DNA of 64,000 nucleotides from Trichoplax sp. H2. Taxonomy: Eukaryota > Placozoa > Uniplacotomia > Trichoplacea. The position numbers and the translations under genes are program-made. Under the pieces are notes generated by a model. That model was not told the origin of the DNA. It saw nothing but the letters and a program-made list of their open reading frames with translations, and did no database searches. Each line of letters opens with the position of its first letter. Within the stretch, counting starts at the first letter, position 1. The stretch lies in NCBI GenBank assembly GCA_003344405.1, contig NOWV01000083.1, forward strand, positions 264,312 through 328,311, given 5' to 3'. This document shows, in pieces, positions 37,575-50,900 of the stretch.

Positions 37575-39579
37575 CCGAAACAAAAACAAATTTAATTAAT
37601 TAAATATCCGTCACTTCTTTTTAAATGTATACAACATGCACTATTCTTACTATGTTATAACTCAAAATTTACGAGCTAGACTCGTTGTTTATATCTTATT
37701 TTTAATAAAGCTCAGCATCTATAGCAGTATTAACAATATTAAATAACAAAATGGTAAAAGCAATAATTAAGGGTACGTAATTGCGCTGACTATGAATTTG
37801 GTAAGCTTATTCATCGGACACTATTCTAATTTCGTTTTGATTAATAAATTAATAGCATACATATTCATCTCAGATCGATATTGATAATTAACTGAAGATC
37901 TAATGTAGTAGATAAAGAATTGCCTCTTGTACTAAATGGCTAGCTGCTCAGATATACTAGCTATTTTCAAATGCTGCATTAAAGATCTCACTAAGCAATC
38001 TGAAATTTCTCCATTGCAGTTTTTGGTGCTTATAAAATGCAACTACTTTATGATAGAATAATGATAAGTCATTTCTTGTATTATATGAATCTGTCAAATT
38101 TAGTATTTCAATTGAAGTTATTAGTTTACAATACTTTATTCGATTAAAATTTCGTGTCAATGCAATAATTATATTGTAAGCTGCTAAATTTCATCAGTGC
38201 CAAAGCATATAAGTTGTTCTATAGCCCTTCGTGAGAAATAATTGCTTTATTAGACAAGGTTATATAAACGTATAATTATTATTCAATTGTTATAAAAGTA
38301 CCGTATCAAAAAATAATATTTATGATGACGGTAATATTGGTAAGTACGCGTAACTAAACCTGATAATACGATAACTAGTATAGCAAATCACCTTCCTGAA
38401 ATTGTTATGTAGAATGGTAGTAATTTACATGCAAGCATATGAACACAGTTGTTAGTGTTCAGTTACAGTTACGTCACTTTTCTTGCGGATATAATAGTAT
38501 TAACTATTAACAAAAGCTGCAAGAGATTATCGTTACCTTATTTCCTGTAAGCACAGCAAATAAATCGTAGAGTGCAATCGCTGATGGCTCAAACTTTTAA
38601 CAACGCACCTCTAGTTAAGAATTAATAGGATACTAACTGCCTATTATACAATGAAAAGGATAGATCTCACTATATAACATATGTAATATTTATCTTGCTT
38701 TCAATTTTATAACAGCACGATTAACTAACAATTTATTTGCCTCGATTGTTAAAAACAATATGGATATTTGATCTGGCTGGTTCTAGATACTTGGCTTTAT
38801 TTGAGCATCCGGTGATGAAGTTTAAGAATGTTAGTATGATAGTGTAAATTAAAATTGCCCTGGTATTCTACCACAGCGAGCAAAGACAATTAGAAAAGAT
38901 TTTAGTTCCAATGGCCAATAGCAATATTTCTCTATATAAAGTAAATACAATACCGTAGTATATGAGCTATTATATCTTGCAATCAAAGAATACACAATAT
39001 TATACAGTACCTTGTACGTCAGAATAAATCCTATAATAGGTAGGGATACCATATGATTTATCATCAACTAAATACATATGTTGGATTTACAGTAATAAAA
39101 TAGGTACGGTACCTATGATTCGATACTACAGTTCACAAGCAACCGTAAAAGTTGGTCCATTACATATAGAAAATTAATTATTCAGAATGATATAAGGTGT
39201 CAGATAGACAATAGAGCAAAAAGTGATAAAATATTTTTAGAATCGTTTTTACTTAGTTTTCATTAATGCTGCTAACGGATCTGACTAAGAAAGACAGATA
39301 GATCTATCTAAGGACTACGCTAGAAGTTACAATACTGTGCACGTACGCGTACATGTAGTTGTAGTGCAGTATTAAATTGATTAAAGGAGATTTATTAATA
39401 GATAGTAGGTACAATATATGTATATATATATACCTTCATATGTACTACAGCAACAAATCCATCTCTATTTATTAAAAATTTAAACAATAAATCATAGTGT
39501 CCACTTAGCAATAAACTTCTTCAGGTTTATTTTAAAATTAAGATCATATGACATAGTTCAGTACAGTAGTAGTGTTATT
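37575..39579. other. Intergenic, NUDT19-C to TMEM134-like gene
   Basis: 2.0-kb spacer between same-strand genes, AT-rich, with no gene recognised. A few GTAC-rich words (about 39340-39370 and 39558-39570) lie just before the next start. Confidence 0.5.
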
Positions 39580-41840
39580 ATGTCAGAGCAACACCAAGAT
39601 GAACCTCATAGTCCGGTAACTAAAAGTTCTGCGGCTGATGGTGAGCGTCAAGTTGGTATAATAAAACTAGCTGCTATTCAAATTAAAACGGAAGCAAGTA
39701 GTGTTTATGAAAAGACAGATGGTATACATTGCTACGATGCCATGCAGGATGGTAATAAATCACCTTCTCAGGTAAATCGATGAATATCAACTTTAGCACT
39801 GATTCACTGTGACCGCAAAGCTATTTTAGAAGTAAGATTGATATCCTTTTTGAACGTGGTATTATTGATAGCAATAGTAGTTAATGCGATTATTTACTCT
39901 AAGCAACTACGAAAACCTAGATATGCTAGTTTAGTAACTTAGCATTGTGCTTAAAATATTTGAAATTAAGAATGATGACTAGCGAAACCAGAATAATGTA
40001 ATCTAAGGTGCGATTAGTAGAAGTACATTGATGGTATTCCCTTATTATAACATTATTAATCAGTTTCGTCGATTTAAACGTTAACCAGCTTCTAGATTTG
40101 GTGATATCAATTTTTACTATTATTACGATGGTTAAAATTGCTCTTTCAATTCAACAGATGTATGGATATACTAAATTATTTCAGTAAGAGTTAGTTTAGT
40201 ATACGTAAAATAGTGAACAGCCCAATTTTAGTACACTTTTGGTGAAAGAGAGTGGGTGCTTTCTAATTGCTCTATACTAATCAGTAATTTGCATTAAGTG
40301 CGGTGGAAGCACAGTTTTAAAACTAAGTAACTGTAGTCTAATGGAAAGTAGCACTAAAATAGTTGAAATTGATTAAATAGTTATCATCAATCTTAATTGA
40401 ACAATCGCTATCTAATGTAATCATCTCAAACTAAGTAGTTCTCTTCATATGAAATGATTCGCACTTAGCTTACTTCAATCGAAATTACGCTATTTTTTGT
40501 TTCTAATATTATTGGCAATTGTGTAAAGGGGAACGAAGACTGTCATGATAATTTATCGCCAGAAGATCCTTTAAAACATTCCGATTCTAATCTGTAAGTT
40601 TCTTTTTATACATATAAGCACATACGATGTATAATGTATTACTCTACCCAAAACTAATCAATTCATACAATATATGATATGTTACTGTAGGATTCTTTGA
40701 TATTTTAGTAGCAAGGCTGAGTATTGAATCATCATAGTTGCTCATCAAATAAGTAACTGTTTTGCTACAATACTGCAGATCGGAAATAATTTATGTCGGT
40801 AATTGAATACACACCACGCATCCATAAATTTTTGGTGGTTATATGCCTATACAGTAGCGAATCGGTATAGTCTAATAATCTATGTGCGTGTAATCGATCT
40901 TTGCACACTTCTTGATTAAATACTTTAGATCTGACGAGCTAGAAGTCGATCAAAACAGCTTCAGGTAAACGGAATGTGTCGAATCTGCTATCAGCTTTAA
41001 GTCTTCTTACATATGATCTCTTCGTTCTTCTTTTTAAGAATCTTTATTTAAATCGTCAGACTATCTTTTCGAGAACTTCGTTTATTTTTATACAAATATG
41101 TATATTTATATACGAACATTGATTAACATTTTCAATATTTCTAAATTATCAGTAATCTTTTTAAGCATCCTTACATAAGGAAGCAGTGGAGGTCGATCGC
41201 TTTAGCGGGCGTATTGCTATTGGCTGGATTTAGTAAGTCACCTTATCACCTACGTAAAGATCATATAATATATTCATAAAAGCGAAAGTACGAACTATTC
41301 TTCGACTTAGCTATGAAAATCATAATAGTTGATTGTATGGTATCACACTACTCATATGATTACTATGGCAATAACGTACGAATACTTTAGTTATTACACA
41401 TTAATGATAAAGACCTGTGTTACAGTGTAAGTTCAACACAGTTAGTACGGTAATCTGTTTAGATTTATTTTTTTAACATTTTAAGCGTGCTTATGTTACT
41501 TGTAGGTTTCTTGATGACCGGAGTTATATTAATAATCAATCACAGTAGTGGTGAGCAAACACTACGTTATCTATTATACCATAAAAGAGATTAATTGAAA
41601 TTGTTTTGAATCTAGTTTTTATTTATTTACTTGAGCAGACACTAAAAGCCTGGTTTTCTTCCTATGTTCGGCCTTATGCTTATTGCCTAGCGGTAAGATA
41701 ATAATCTATGCTTTTAAACTTTAATGACAGATTTATGAACATAATTTCGCTCTTTTCTTGCAGTTTATCAAATAGGAATCACTTTTTCTGCCATAAGGCA
41801 AAGGAAAGATTATAATTTACAGACTTATTCATTAGATTAG
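39580..41840 (+). CDS. TMEM134/TMEM230-like (DUF872) two-pass membrane protein
   Basis: Exons: 39580-39771, 40529-40593, 41180-41232, 41506-41550, 41639-41692 and 41764-41840. Phases agree and give 161 residues. The N-terminal half (MSEQHQDEPHSPVTKSS onward) is polar and probably disordered. Two hydrophobic segments follow: WRSIALAGVLLLAGFSFLMT continuing to about residue 113, then SLVFFLCSALCLLPSGVYQI. After these comes a polar tail ending YNLQTYSLD. The spacing of the two helices, the LPSGVYQI segment (PG-YH in relatives) and the Tyr-containing tail match the DUF872 family, whose members sit in endomembranes and are linked to vesicle traffic. The family call is moderate; TMEM134 and TMEM230 cannot be told apart here. 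Confidence 0.72.
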
Positions 41841-43177
41841 CATATTAATTTGCCCTCTTACTTCGAAGTTAGTTTAGCTATGCAAAATTACTGTATACGA
41901 ACAGACACAAGAATATGTAAACTCGATTAAATGCTATGTTCTTGGAAGATTCATTTTATTTCCTATAATATGTATTAGGATATGAAGATCATTAAAAGAT
42001 AGCTAAATGTTAAATAAGTAATTTTAGATTGTATCAGGCGTCTGAGTTTAAGTCTCCACGTTCTTTAGTTAGATATGGTAATCGAATCAAGAAATATTAA
42101 TGCAAAGTTATTTCAGCGATACCTCAACGATATCGAAATATCTAAATTTTCCTTCTTTAATATTAATTAGAATAACGGCAATCTTGTTATAAGTTAAACC
42201 TTCAGCGTGTTACGTATAATTATTGTAATTTTATAACTCCAGATCAAAAGTTGAACATAGATTATATAGCGTCATGTGTGTAATAATGCATAAATTTTCT
42301 CAATCTCATAAAATGAATACGATAAATGTACCTGTATATAGTCAATAAATTTTAATGTTTACAGCTTAAATACTGAAGCAAAGAATTCACATATCGATGC
42401 GAATACAATTTAAATAAATAGTAAGACTAGCGTTTGATTTTATAGAATTGCATATACGTCACGTTAAAGTTATTAATAGAGCAAACCCTAGTTGCGTAAG
42501 TATTTTATTAATTGATATTTTCAAAAACGAGCCCCAAAAATTAGATTAACAACTTAACGTGAATGGTGTAGTTTTCGGCGTGTACGTATATTGTTATGAG
42601 GGCTTTATAATAGTATCCGAGAGGAAATTGGAACTCCGTATCAAATACTTAGGTATCAACTGCAGATGTTTTTCATGATATGCTACATTCTCTTGCAAAT
42701 TAATGACAAGCTTACAATTAACTACCCATTGCTTATATGTTACCTAAAATATACTTTCAGAATAATCAAATATATTAGCTATAACGTTGTATTCTAAATT
42801 GAAAAAATTTTTATGTTTCCTATAATTTCTTAGCTGACTTTATAGGAAGCATTTTTACCGTATACAGCGTAATAATTTTAAATTTGCGAAGGTATACATA
42901 TCTGACCATTAACAATTTTCTAAAATTTTATTATTAATTTTTTATTTTGATCTTTATAAATATGTAAGGGGGCAATAAAGATGAAAGTGTTTATCAGCTT
43001 TAGTTTACGCTATGAGTAGAAAGACTGCCATCCATTAAATCAAACAGCTTCAACTGATAATTTCACTACGTCTGAAAAAGTAACAAATTTAATACTTGAC
43101 AAAGTAAATAATGATAAGATGGCTGATTTAATGTTATGTACATCGTCTCATTGGATGTAAAGTTGATCCTTCTCGGA
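41841..43177. other. Intergenic, tail-to-tail gap
   Basis: 1.3-kb AT-rich gap between the ends of the TMEM134-like and Sel1-repeat genes. No gene and almost no TACTGTA-type words were seen. Confidence 0.55.
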
Positions 43178-45915
43178 TTACTGATTATCTTGATTATCGA
43201 TTTCATTACAGACTTGTTCGTATAGTTGCCTAGCATTGTCATTCCTAGTTGCAGCTTTGCCATACCATTCCTTTGCTTTTCTGATGTCCTTATTTAAACC
43301 GATGCCATTATAGTACATATTGGCCAGATTAACCTAATTTCAATAATGAATTACTTAGTAAACATTTGTTAGAGTTGATATCAAGCACTATATTATTCAT
43401 CTATTTGTAAAAATATTACATGGCCTATAGCCTTAACTGTTAAATCTTTATGCACTTTCATATACGAATTCTATATTTAAACAATATTCCTTGAATTCAT
43501 ATAGAACAATAAATTTACGAGAAGCTGTATTACGTCAATATATCACTATCACGTTCAGTGCAAAAGTGCAAAAGTGTTAAGTGCCTAACACCTGTGCATA
43601 TGGAAAGCCCTGCTCTGCTGCTGCAGTAAAATATTCGGCAGCCATTTTGAAGTCTGCCGTGACACCATTTCCAGAAAAATAGTGAGTTCCAACATTATAT
43701 AGTGCCATGACGTTTCCTAAGACAGAATATATTAAAGGATTGTATCACAAGGATATAGCACATTAGAGTAGTACTAGAGTATCCAAATTGGTTAAAGTTT
43801 CGGATCTGAAGTAACATTACAGTTATTAGCAAGTACCTTGTGAAGCTGCAATTTCATAGTGTTTGAATGCATGTTCGTGAGATTGATCTACTCCTAATCC
43901 ATGTGAATAACAATAAGCTAATGATATGTGGGCATCAACATCATGTCTCTGCGCTGCTTCCTTATAATAACTGATAGATTTCGGTAGATCCTGATCTACA
44001 CCCAGGCCCTGTCGGTATATGTGACCTTTTCCGTTCAATACAGGTAACGATCAGATCAAGAGTAAAATTTTGAAATTATATGACAATGGTATAGTAGATT
44101 TCGAAACTGAAAATAGAGTAAATAGTTGTTCACATCAGTTATGAATGAAGGTATTATATGCTTACCGAGCATTGTGCCTGCTGCTGCGATTCCATTCATT
44201 TTACTAGTCTAAAGGTAATTCTAGAATTTAATGATAATATACGTATAGCCTTGTATGTACAAATTAAGCATCAAATTTAGTTTTTTTCCATACATTATAT
44301 AAATCATGAGCAATGTCATAGTCTTGCTTTACACCGTTACCCTTGAGATACATTCCTGCAAGCGCATACTAAATGATAAAAACGTAATATTGATGTATTA
44401 ATTAGCGTCCAAGAATCAACCTTGAAGTGCGTTGTGATCTATAGTTTGAGGTACTGTTTCCAAGGAAGTTTTACTGCATGTAATTACCGGATATACGAGC
44501 TGTACTGATCTATAGTATATAGACTAATTGTGCCAGGTAATGGCATTAATTTAATGTAAATCAGATTCAGAAATCCTATTTTGGTTGGGATGATAAATAT
44601 TTAGAGATGTTTGAGTTACACCATAGAATCTAGATTTAAAGATAAAAACCTGTGCATATGGATGACCCTTTGAAGATAGTTCAGTCATCATTGCAGCTGC
44701 TTCTGGTAAATCTGCAGCAATACCTTGTCCTTCAACATAAAATAAGGTAAAACAATGCGTACAGTGTTGAAATAAAATAGTTCGAAGTGTATAACATATA
44801 TAAATTACCTGTTCTCAATAACTGAGCATAGCTATATTTCGCTTGAATGTTACCCCTCATTGCAGCTGATCGAAGGAGTTGAGCAGCAACCTTGATAGAC
44901 TCTTCTCCGACTGAAATAGAAAGCTCTTATGTCAAGAAATATTGTTAAAATTCAAATTTTGATACTAATATTAACCTTCAGTTTCTGTTTCGTAGGTTAA
45001 AATTGCAAGCTCTACCAACTCTTCCGGACTGACTGTATACAATGCATACGACGTATCGGTTAATTGCTACGATATTGTGAATTTTGAAGCTTCGTAAGAA
45101 ACTGGTAAATCCAGTTTTACAATGAATTTATACGCGGATATCCTACCTTTTATGGCGTCCTGGTCAAGGTAAGTTGCACCAATCTCACCGTCAGCTACTG
45201 AGAATGCAATCTCTAAAATACTTAATTGCTTTTTTATTAATTCTTCGTCTCGTTTTTCTTTCTTCCGTAAATTTTTCTTAACAAGTCTTGCGATATCTAC
45301 CTGTTCCACTATGAAAGTAGTGACGTTAACGTTACTAGAATGTTTGGTAGAAGAAATGCTTCATGCCGCGTAGATCAAATCTCTGCAATAAGCCAATCCC
45401 TTAACTAAGCTAATCGGATTACCCGTACCAATATTAACCATTAAATGTAAACTATTGCGTGAAAGTCTGCTAAAGCAACCAACTAGAATTAATTTTGGTA
45501 AACGTGTGTTCGTTTAAGTACGTTTATGCAACAATATCCTATGTGCGGTAGGGTGCCCACTGCACAGCTACTACTATATTACAAGAGGATACAGTATTCG
45601 TACTGCATATGATCCCTGACCTGAGAGAAGTTTCTTCCGTTTTGAATCAGGTGAAGATTGTTGATCAGAATATAGTCTGGATAGGACTTGTACATTGCTG
45701 CATCTTATCTGTATTGCATCTTTCATAGACGTTACTAGTGTGAAAGAGTTACAAGCATAATAAGAATATAAATATTTTGATCGACGAATCCAACCGGACG
45801 ACAACACATTACGATCGATCTGCATAGCACTATACTGCCTGCAATGAGTCAAAGCAAAGTTTGTTAGGCACCGTCTGCCAACCGGAGAAAAGTAACAACG
45901 AAGCATTATCGCCAT
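43178..45915 (-). CDS. Sel1-repeat protein with mitochondrial-type N-terminus
   Basis: Exons: 43178-43333, 43592-43716, 43837-44025, 44166-44208, 44294-44368, 44650-44729, 44809-44910, 44976-45066, 45121-45308 and 45621-45915, giving 447 residues. The N-terminus (MAIMLRCYFSPVGRRCLTNF) is basic, lacks acidic residues and looks like a mitochondrial presequence. Next is a charged helical segment (KKNLRKKEKRDEELIKK). The rest is at least five Sel1-like repeats, such as AQLLRSAAMRGNIQAKYSYA, YALAGMYLKGNGVKQDYDIA, LGHIYRQGLGVDQDLPKSI and LAYCYSHGLGVDQSHEHA, then VNLANMYYNGIGLNKDIR near the end. Presequence plus Sel1 repeats recalls DELE1, but orthology is not shown. Intron 45067-45120 (54 bp) and the GTTTTT donor after 44650 are weak points. 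Confidence 0.78.
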
Positions 45916-47986
45916 TCCTCTATACAGTATATTAGGGTAAAAAGTTTTTGCAATGGTGCAATCCCTACTCGGTACACATTCGAGTGCCTTACTCACACAA
46001 TGAGATTTATTGATAACGATTGTAGTATTTTGTTACGTTATTTTTAATTACTGTACTACTATCGTTATCCTGGAGACTGGAGCCTTGTGTCAGACTGTAC
46101 AGTGTACAGTATGCAATAATGTACTAGCAGTAGAGTACCACTCAGCGTACAGTTCTGAACACCGAACAATAATAATACGCATGTTGCTCTTTGCACTGCT
46201 GCCACTTTTCTTTCATTATCCCTGTTGCACTGAGCTATGGAGTTATTAGTTATTTCATACATTAGTTTGGTCTTTAGACTTCTAGATCTAGAAGTCCATG
46301 GTTCGCTATTACTGTACAACGTACATTGTATAGTGCATATATATGACATGCTGTACGCTGTACAGTATATAATAACATATGCGCGTAGCAAATAAAATAC
46401 GAGTACTGTACACATGCAAACGAACCTACTATACTTACTCAAGTTATTAGCGATCAATACTTTTATAATTTACTTTACTCCTTAGTATTGTTGTGTATTA
46501 CTATCTAGAGCTGATACTAACAACCGTATTGAAGGTTCGTATTATTCTCAATTAGCATGGAGACAAGAAATTGAACGCGTAGTTAAAGTTATTGTAAAAC
46601 TAACTACTAGCTCCTACTCTCTTTATTGTATTAAAAAAAACGGCGGCTTATATACGTGACCGTTTACATTTACAACGCAATATAATTTCAAGTTTGTTTA
46701 ATACTTAATTCATTAGTGTGGGCAGTACAATCTACAATTAACACGTAGAATTAACAAGTGTAGAAAAACAAATTTTTAGAATACTATAAATAATAAAATA
46801 TAATCAATCACGATTATTATTATGTAACCTGTGACAATAGCAAATTTATAACATACTAAATTAAGGTAATGTCGAATTAACGCAAACACACAATAGCAAT
46901 CTTAAATGTACCATAACCGATTAATCCTGTATATAGTAATCCATCGTATTAAACGTACAATTCAATAAATATAGCGTAGTATACAATAGGTATCATTACA
47001 GACTGAGATACCGTATCTATGGATATTAGGCTAAGGGCTTTAAGATGAACGATGCATCACACCCTTAAGGGTATTTTTAAATACTTACAATGGAGAAACA
47101 GCATCTACTCGTATTTTCTTGTATGTAAGCTGTCATATGCTGTAGAATACTTGTAAATCTCATGATGGCAATCAAGCCTTGTTAAAAGAGTCAATGGACA
47201 TAAAAATTTATGTTCGACTTTATTCTTGCAAAGTAGCTCACTTTTCAAACTTACGAGGTAAATACTATATAAGCAGTGTTTACTGTATTACTGTATACAT
47301 TACACACGTAGTACTGTACAAGCATGACAGGTGGTAACATAAAGGCACAATATATAAAATATTATCAGCTATGTTTCTTCTTTTAATTCTTTTAAATTAC
47401 AAATCGCGTAACTATTAAGGAATACGTATGAGTACATAATAAATCTAAAATCTAAAATCCATATTCCCCTTATTAATAAAATTGTTTATTAATACATATT
47501 TACTAGAAGTACTAAGATTAATTAGAGCGTCATTTAGAGGTAAAATTGAAATTTAGATCTTGCCAAAAAATTTTCGGTTCCTCCTCCTAATCAATAAGAA
47601 ATAATTCCCGCAGGGGAGAAGGAAAAGGAATACAGTTACGGTATTGCTACTCTTGAAGAGAATTAGATAGTTTTGTAAAATATAGTCAAACGCCTCATAT
47701 GATAAACAGTAGAAACATCGCTTGAATAAGAAAATATACATGACATATCAAATATAAAGTTAACATATCAGAAGTTCCCGGATGTGAAGCTCTAGCGTTG
47801 TCAGAATTTAGTTAAATGTAATTTAACAAGTAAAATGGAAAATTCGCACTAAAGATATATTAAAATCTCATAATTTAAACGAATTTAAAGAATCGGAAGA
47901 AAGTATCAATTACTATTAGAACTTTATTTATACAATACAGAATAAAAAATGAACATAGATAGTCCGGTAATCGACGAATGATTAAC
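45916..47986. other. Intergenic, upstream of Sel1 gene / downstream of VPS9 gene
   Basis: 2.1-kb gap between two minus-strand genes. It holds TACTGTA/TACAGTA-rich stretches near 46090-46130 and 46310-46410 and a 20-bp perfect palindrome at 46277-46296. No ankyrin-repeat exon that would extend the VPS9 gene was seen on the minus strand, and no other gene was recognised. Confidence 0.5.
46277..46296. repeat. 20-bp perfect palindrome with GTCC-TGGT flank
   Basis: GACTTCTAGA followed by its exact reverse complement, then CATGGTT. The same order (palindromic arms ending AAGTC, then C(A/G)TGGT) occurs at 62219-62256. Confidence 0.85.
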
Positions 47987-50900
47987 TTAACGTTCTAAGG
48001 ATACTGGTTCCAGTGATGGTCTTATCGTTTGATCGAAAGTTTCACTAAGGATAAATCTCAAAGCGGCTTTAAAGGTGACAACACTGTAACTATATAAAAA
48101 GCAAGAAAGAGTAGAGTTTATCCTTATAGAACGACAACTCTTCCCTAAGAAACGTATATTTCTCATACTTATTTTCAGAATTTGGAAATTCTGTCCAATG
48201 AAAAGTTTCAATGAACTTTATATGACTTGGTAGACTCTCTATAATAAATTGAATAGTACAATAAAATACGTTTTTTTTAATTAATATAAAGATAAGGTGA
48301 AAGTATCCAATCTTACCATACGAGGAGCGGATAATCACGACAACCTAGATATCAAGATAAAAAGAATAAGGGAAATTCTGGCAGTAAGAATTACAAGTAA
48401 CTCTTTGTTTTACGCAAATACCAATAGCGAAATAAGTTCATCTGATGTTACTGTTACTCCTTCCTTATGTTGCCCTTCGCGAAAGACTAATAATAATAAA
48501 AATTGTGAGTCCATTAAAAAAATAAAATTTTAAGAGCTACAAAGTAATTATATGTAAATCAGATGATATCTGATACCGAAATTTTAAAATATGTAACTAG
48601 ATTACAGCATCAGCTGATATCACTGCTTCTTACCAAGTAATCCGTCATCCTTTACACGATGGTGTGCATTTACGTCAGCTATAACTGTATCCTAATTATA
48701 ACAAGTTTACTAAGATTTATTTTATTCTTAGTATCTTAGTTCAGCTCATATATAAGCTATGCCCGTCTACCAAACTCTTACAATAATTTTCTTTAAGCAG
48801 CCAGACTTTTGTAAGGGAGTACTGCAGGTATCCAGATGTCTTATGGCCTTGATCTGGAAACATTTTAACAGTGTTGACATTATTAATTTTCATTTACTAA
48901 CACATGTTAAAATATCAGCTAATACGGAGGTAGCATACCGCTGAGTTAAGTGGGCAACAGAATTTAGGATCTAGTCTCAAAGCTTTGCCATCAATATTCG
49001 GGTTGCCTTCACATTTTTTAATTACTTGGGCACATTCATTTTTGCAAGCCTTACTGACAACTTTAAATAGTTGGTCGTGCACTTGATTTAAAATGTAGCT
49101 GAGAAATTCAGAATTAAACTATTAGATTTCCTAATCATAAATAACTACGATATTGCTAATACAAGTATTTATTGTTCTACACATTAAAGTTTAATAACTT
49201 TTAAGTTTATAATAAATAACCTTTCAAGTGATATCCTAAGTTTATCATTTAATCTTCTATCTATAGCTAGTTGATGATTTCTTTCAAGAATTTGCTGACA
49301 TAGTGAGACAAAGGAAGAAGCTGTTATTACTTGCATATATTTACTTTCTCCCTAAATGCAATCAGTTTGCTAAACCTTTTCGCAATTTTCAGCTAGAGAT
49401 CTCAATTTTTTGGCAGCATGGTCCAAGTAGCCAACAACCACTACGTAGCTTGTAAGAAATGTATAAATACCTTTATCAAGCTCCAGCATTGCCTATGGAA
49501 TAAAACGTATATAATAGCCTATTTTTCGTAGAAAAATAATTAAAGAGTACTTTATTTTACCTCTTTATGCTCAGAAAATTCGAATAAAAAATCATAGCAT
49601 CTACAAATCGACAGACATAAGTGAAATGCTTTAGTAAGGCTAGTAGATAGATAGAATAATTTATTTTGACTAACTCTTTCAGCGTTTCAACAGGCTTTAA
49701 TTTATCTAATATTGAATCTTGATCACCATTGCTTGAAGATATCTACAGTATAATTAAACAATTAAATCAAAAATGCGTTTTCGCATTGCTAATGTGCGTA
49801 AAGGATTTCATTAATACAGCTTTATTGAATAGATTATTTACTCTCTTAATACTTGTACTACCTTGAAGTTCGGATCAAGTGGCTGTTCGATCAGCAGGAA
49901 TCGATATTGCTCAAATTTCTACGGTACAGTAATATTCAATGATAAAATAATCAGAGATATGCATTTACAGACTACCAGCAAGAACTAATAAAATTTGAAA
50001 ATACTTGAAGAGAACGATTCGGTAATTTTACCTTATTGTACCCTAGTTCTTCACCAATAATCTGTGTCTCGAAACCTTTCTGAAAACCAGATATAACCTG
50101 GATCGTGTTTAATTTTATATTAAATATGATCTTGTTAGATCCGTCCGTAGCATAATATTGCCTATCGTATTAAATTGAAAAAGAATTAAAAAATACGCTG
50201 AATCTCGGATAAGTTAATAGTATTTGTTATACGTAAATCTACGTAAACCAAGTAGAATCTTTAATGCTCTATCTATACTTACCCTTGCACGTAAGGAGAG
50301 GGTTTTAAAATATGTAGATCTATAATTGTAAAATAGTAGAATTTTTACTGTGGTAAACATAGTATAGAAACTTTCGAGTAATCATATCGTATAAAATATT
50401 TCGTAATGAAATAAAGCTAGGCTATTCCATATACAGTAAGTAAGGTACATTCGAGACCCGATTTTTATAGAAAAATTTTGAAATACTCGTATACATGTAT
50501 AGATAGCGCTAAGTATCTGTTGAAGATTAAGGTGAACATATTGTTTTAGGCTATATTTAATGCTATTTTTACAACGTATAGTATAACACTACTGAACTAG
50601 TACTATAATATATAATTGGTATAATTAACGGATATAATCTTTCAATACATCGACTACACAATATACTACAAAATATCATAGCGTATGACAGGGGAAGATG
50701 CACTGGAAACCAGCTATGTCAACTGCTATTGATATATTTTACGCTTAATTTATAAGTTTACTTAGAAAAGAATGAATAGTTATCTAATTTTTGTATAAGT
50801 AAGTTGTGATTATTTTCGACGTACAAAATTTATATACTAGGTCCACGGTGACATTACATTTAGTATTGGCTACAATGCTCAGCTAGTAACAGTATAGTAA

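Noticed and set aside
45622-45996. Upstream GTG start for the Sel1 protein (45996)
   Set aside because: Non-ATG start. The ATG at 45915 begins a good presequence, so it is preferred.
49560-49639. Extra VPS9-gene exon (LTKAFHLCLSICRCYD... frame)
   Set aside because: It fits the phase of the next exon, but the only nearby upstream intron would be 31 nt and leaves the frame inconsistent. Left out of the model and flagged as unresolved.
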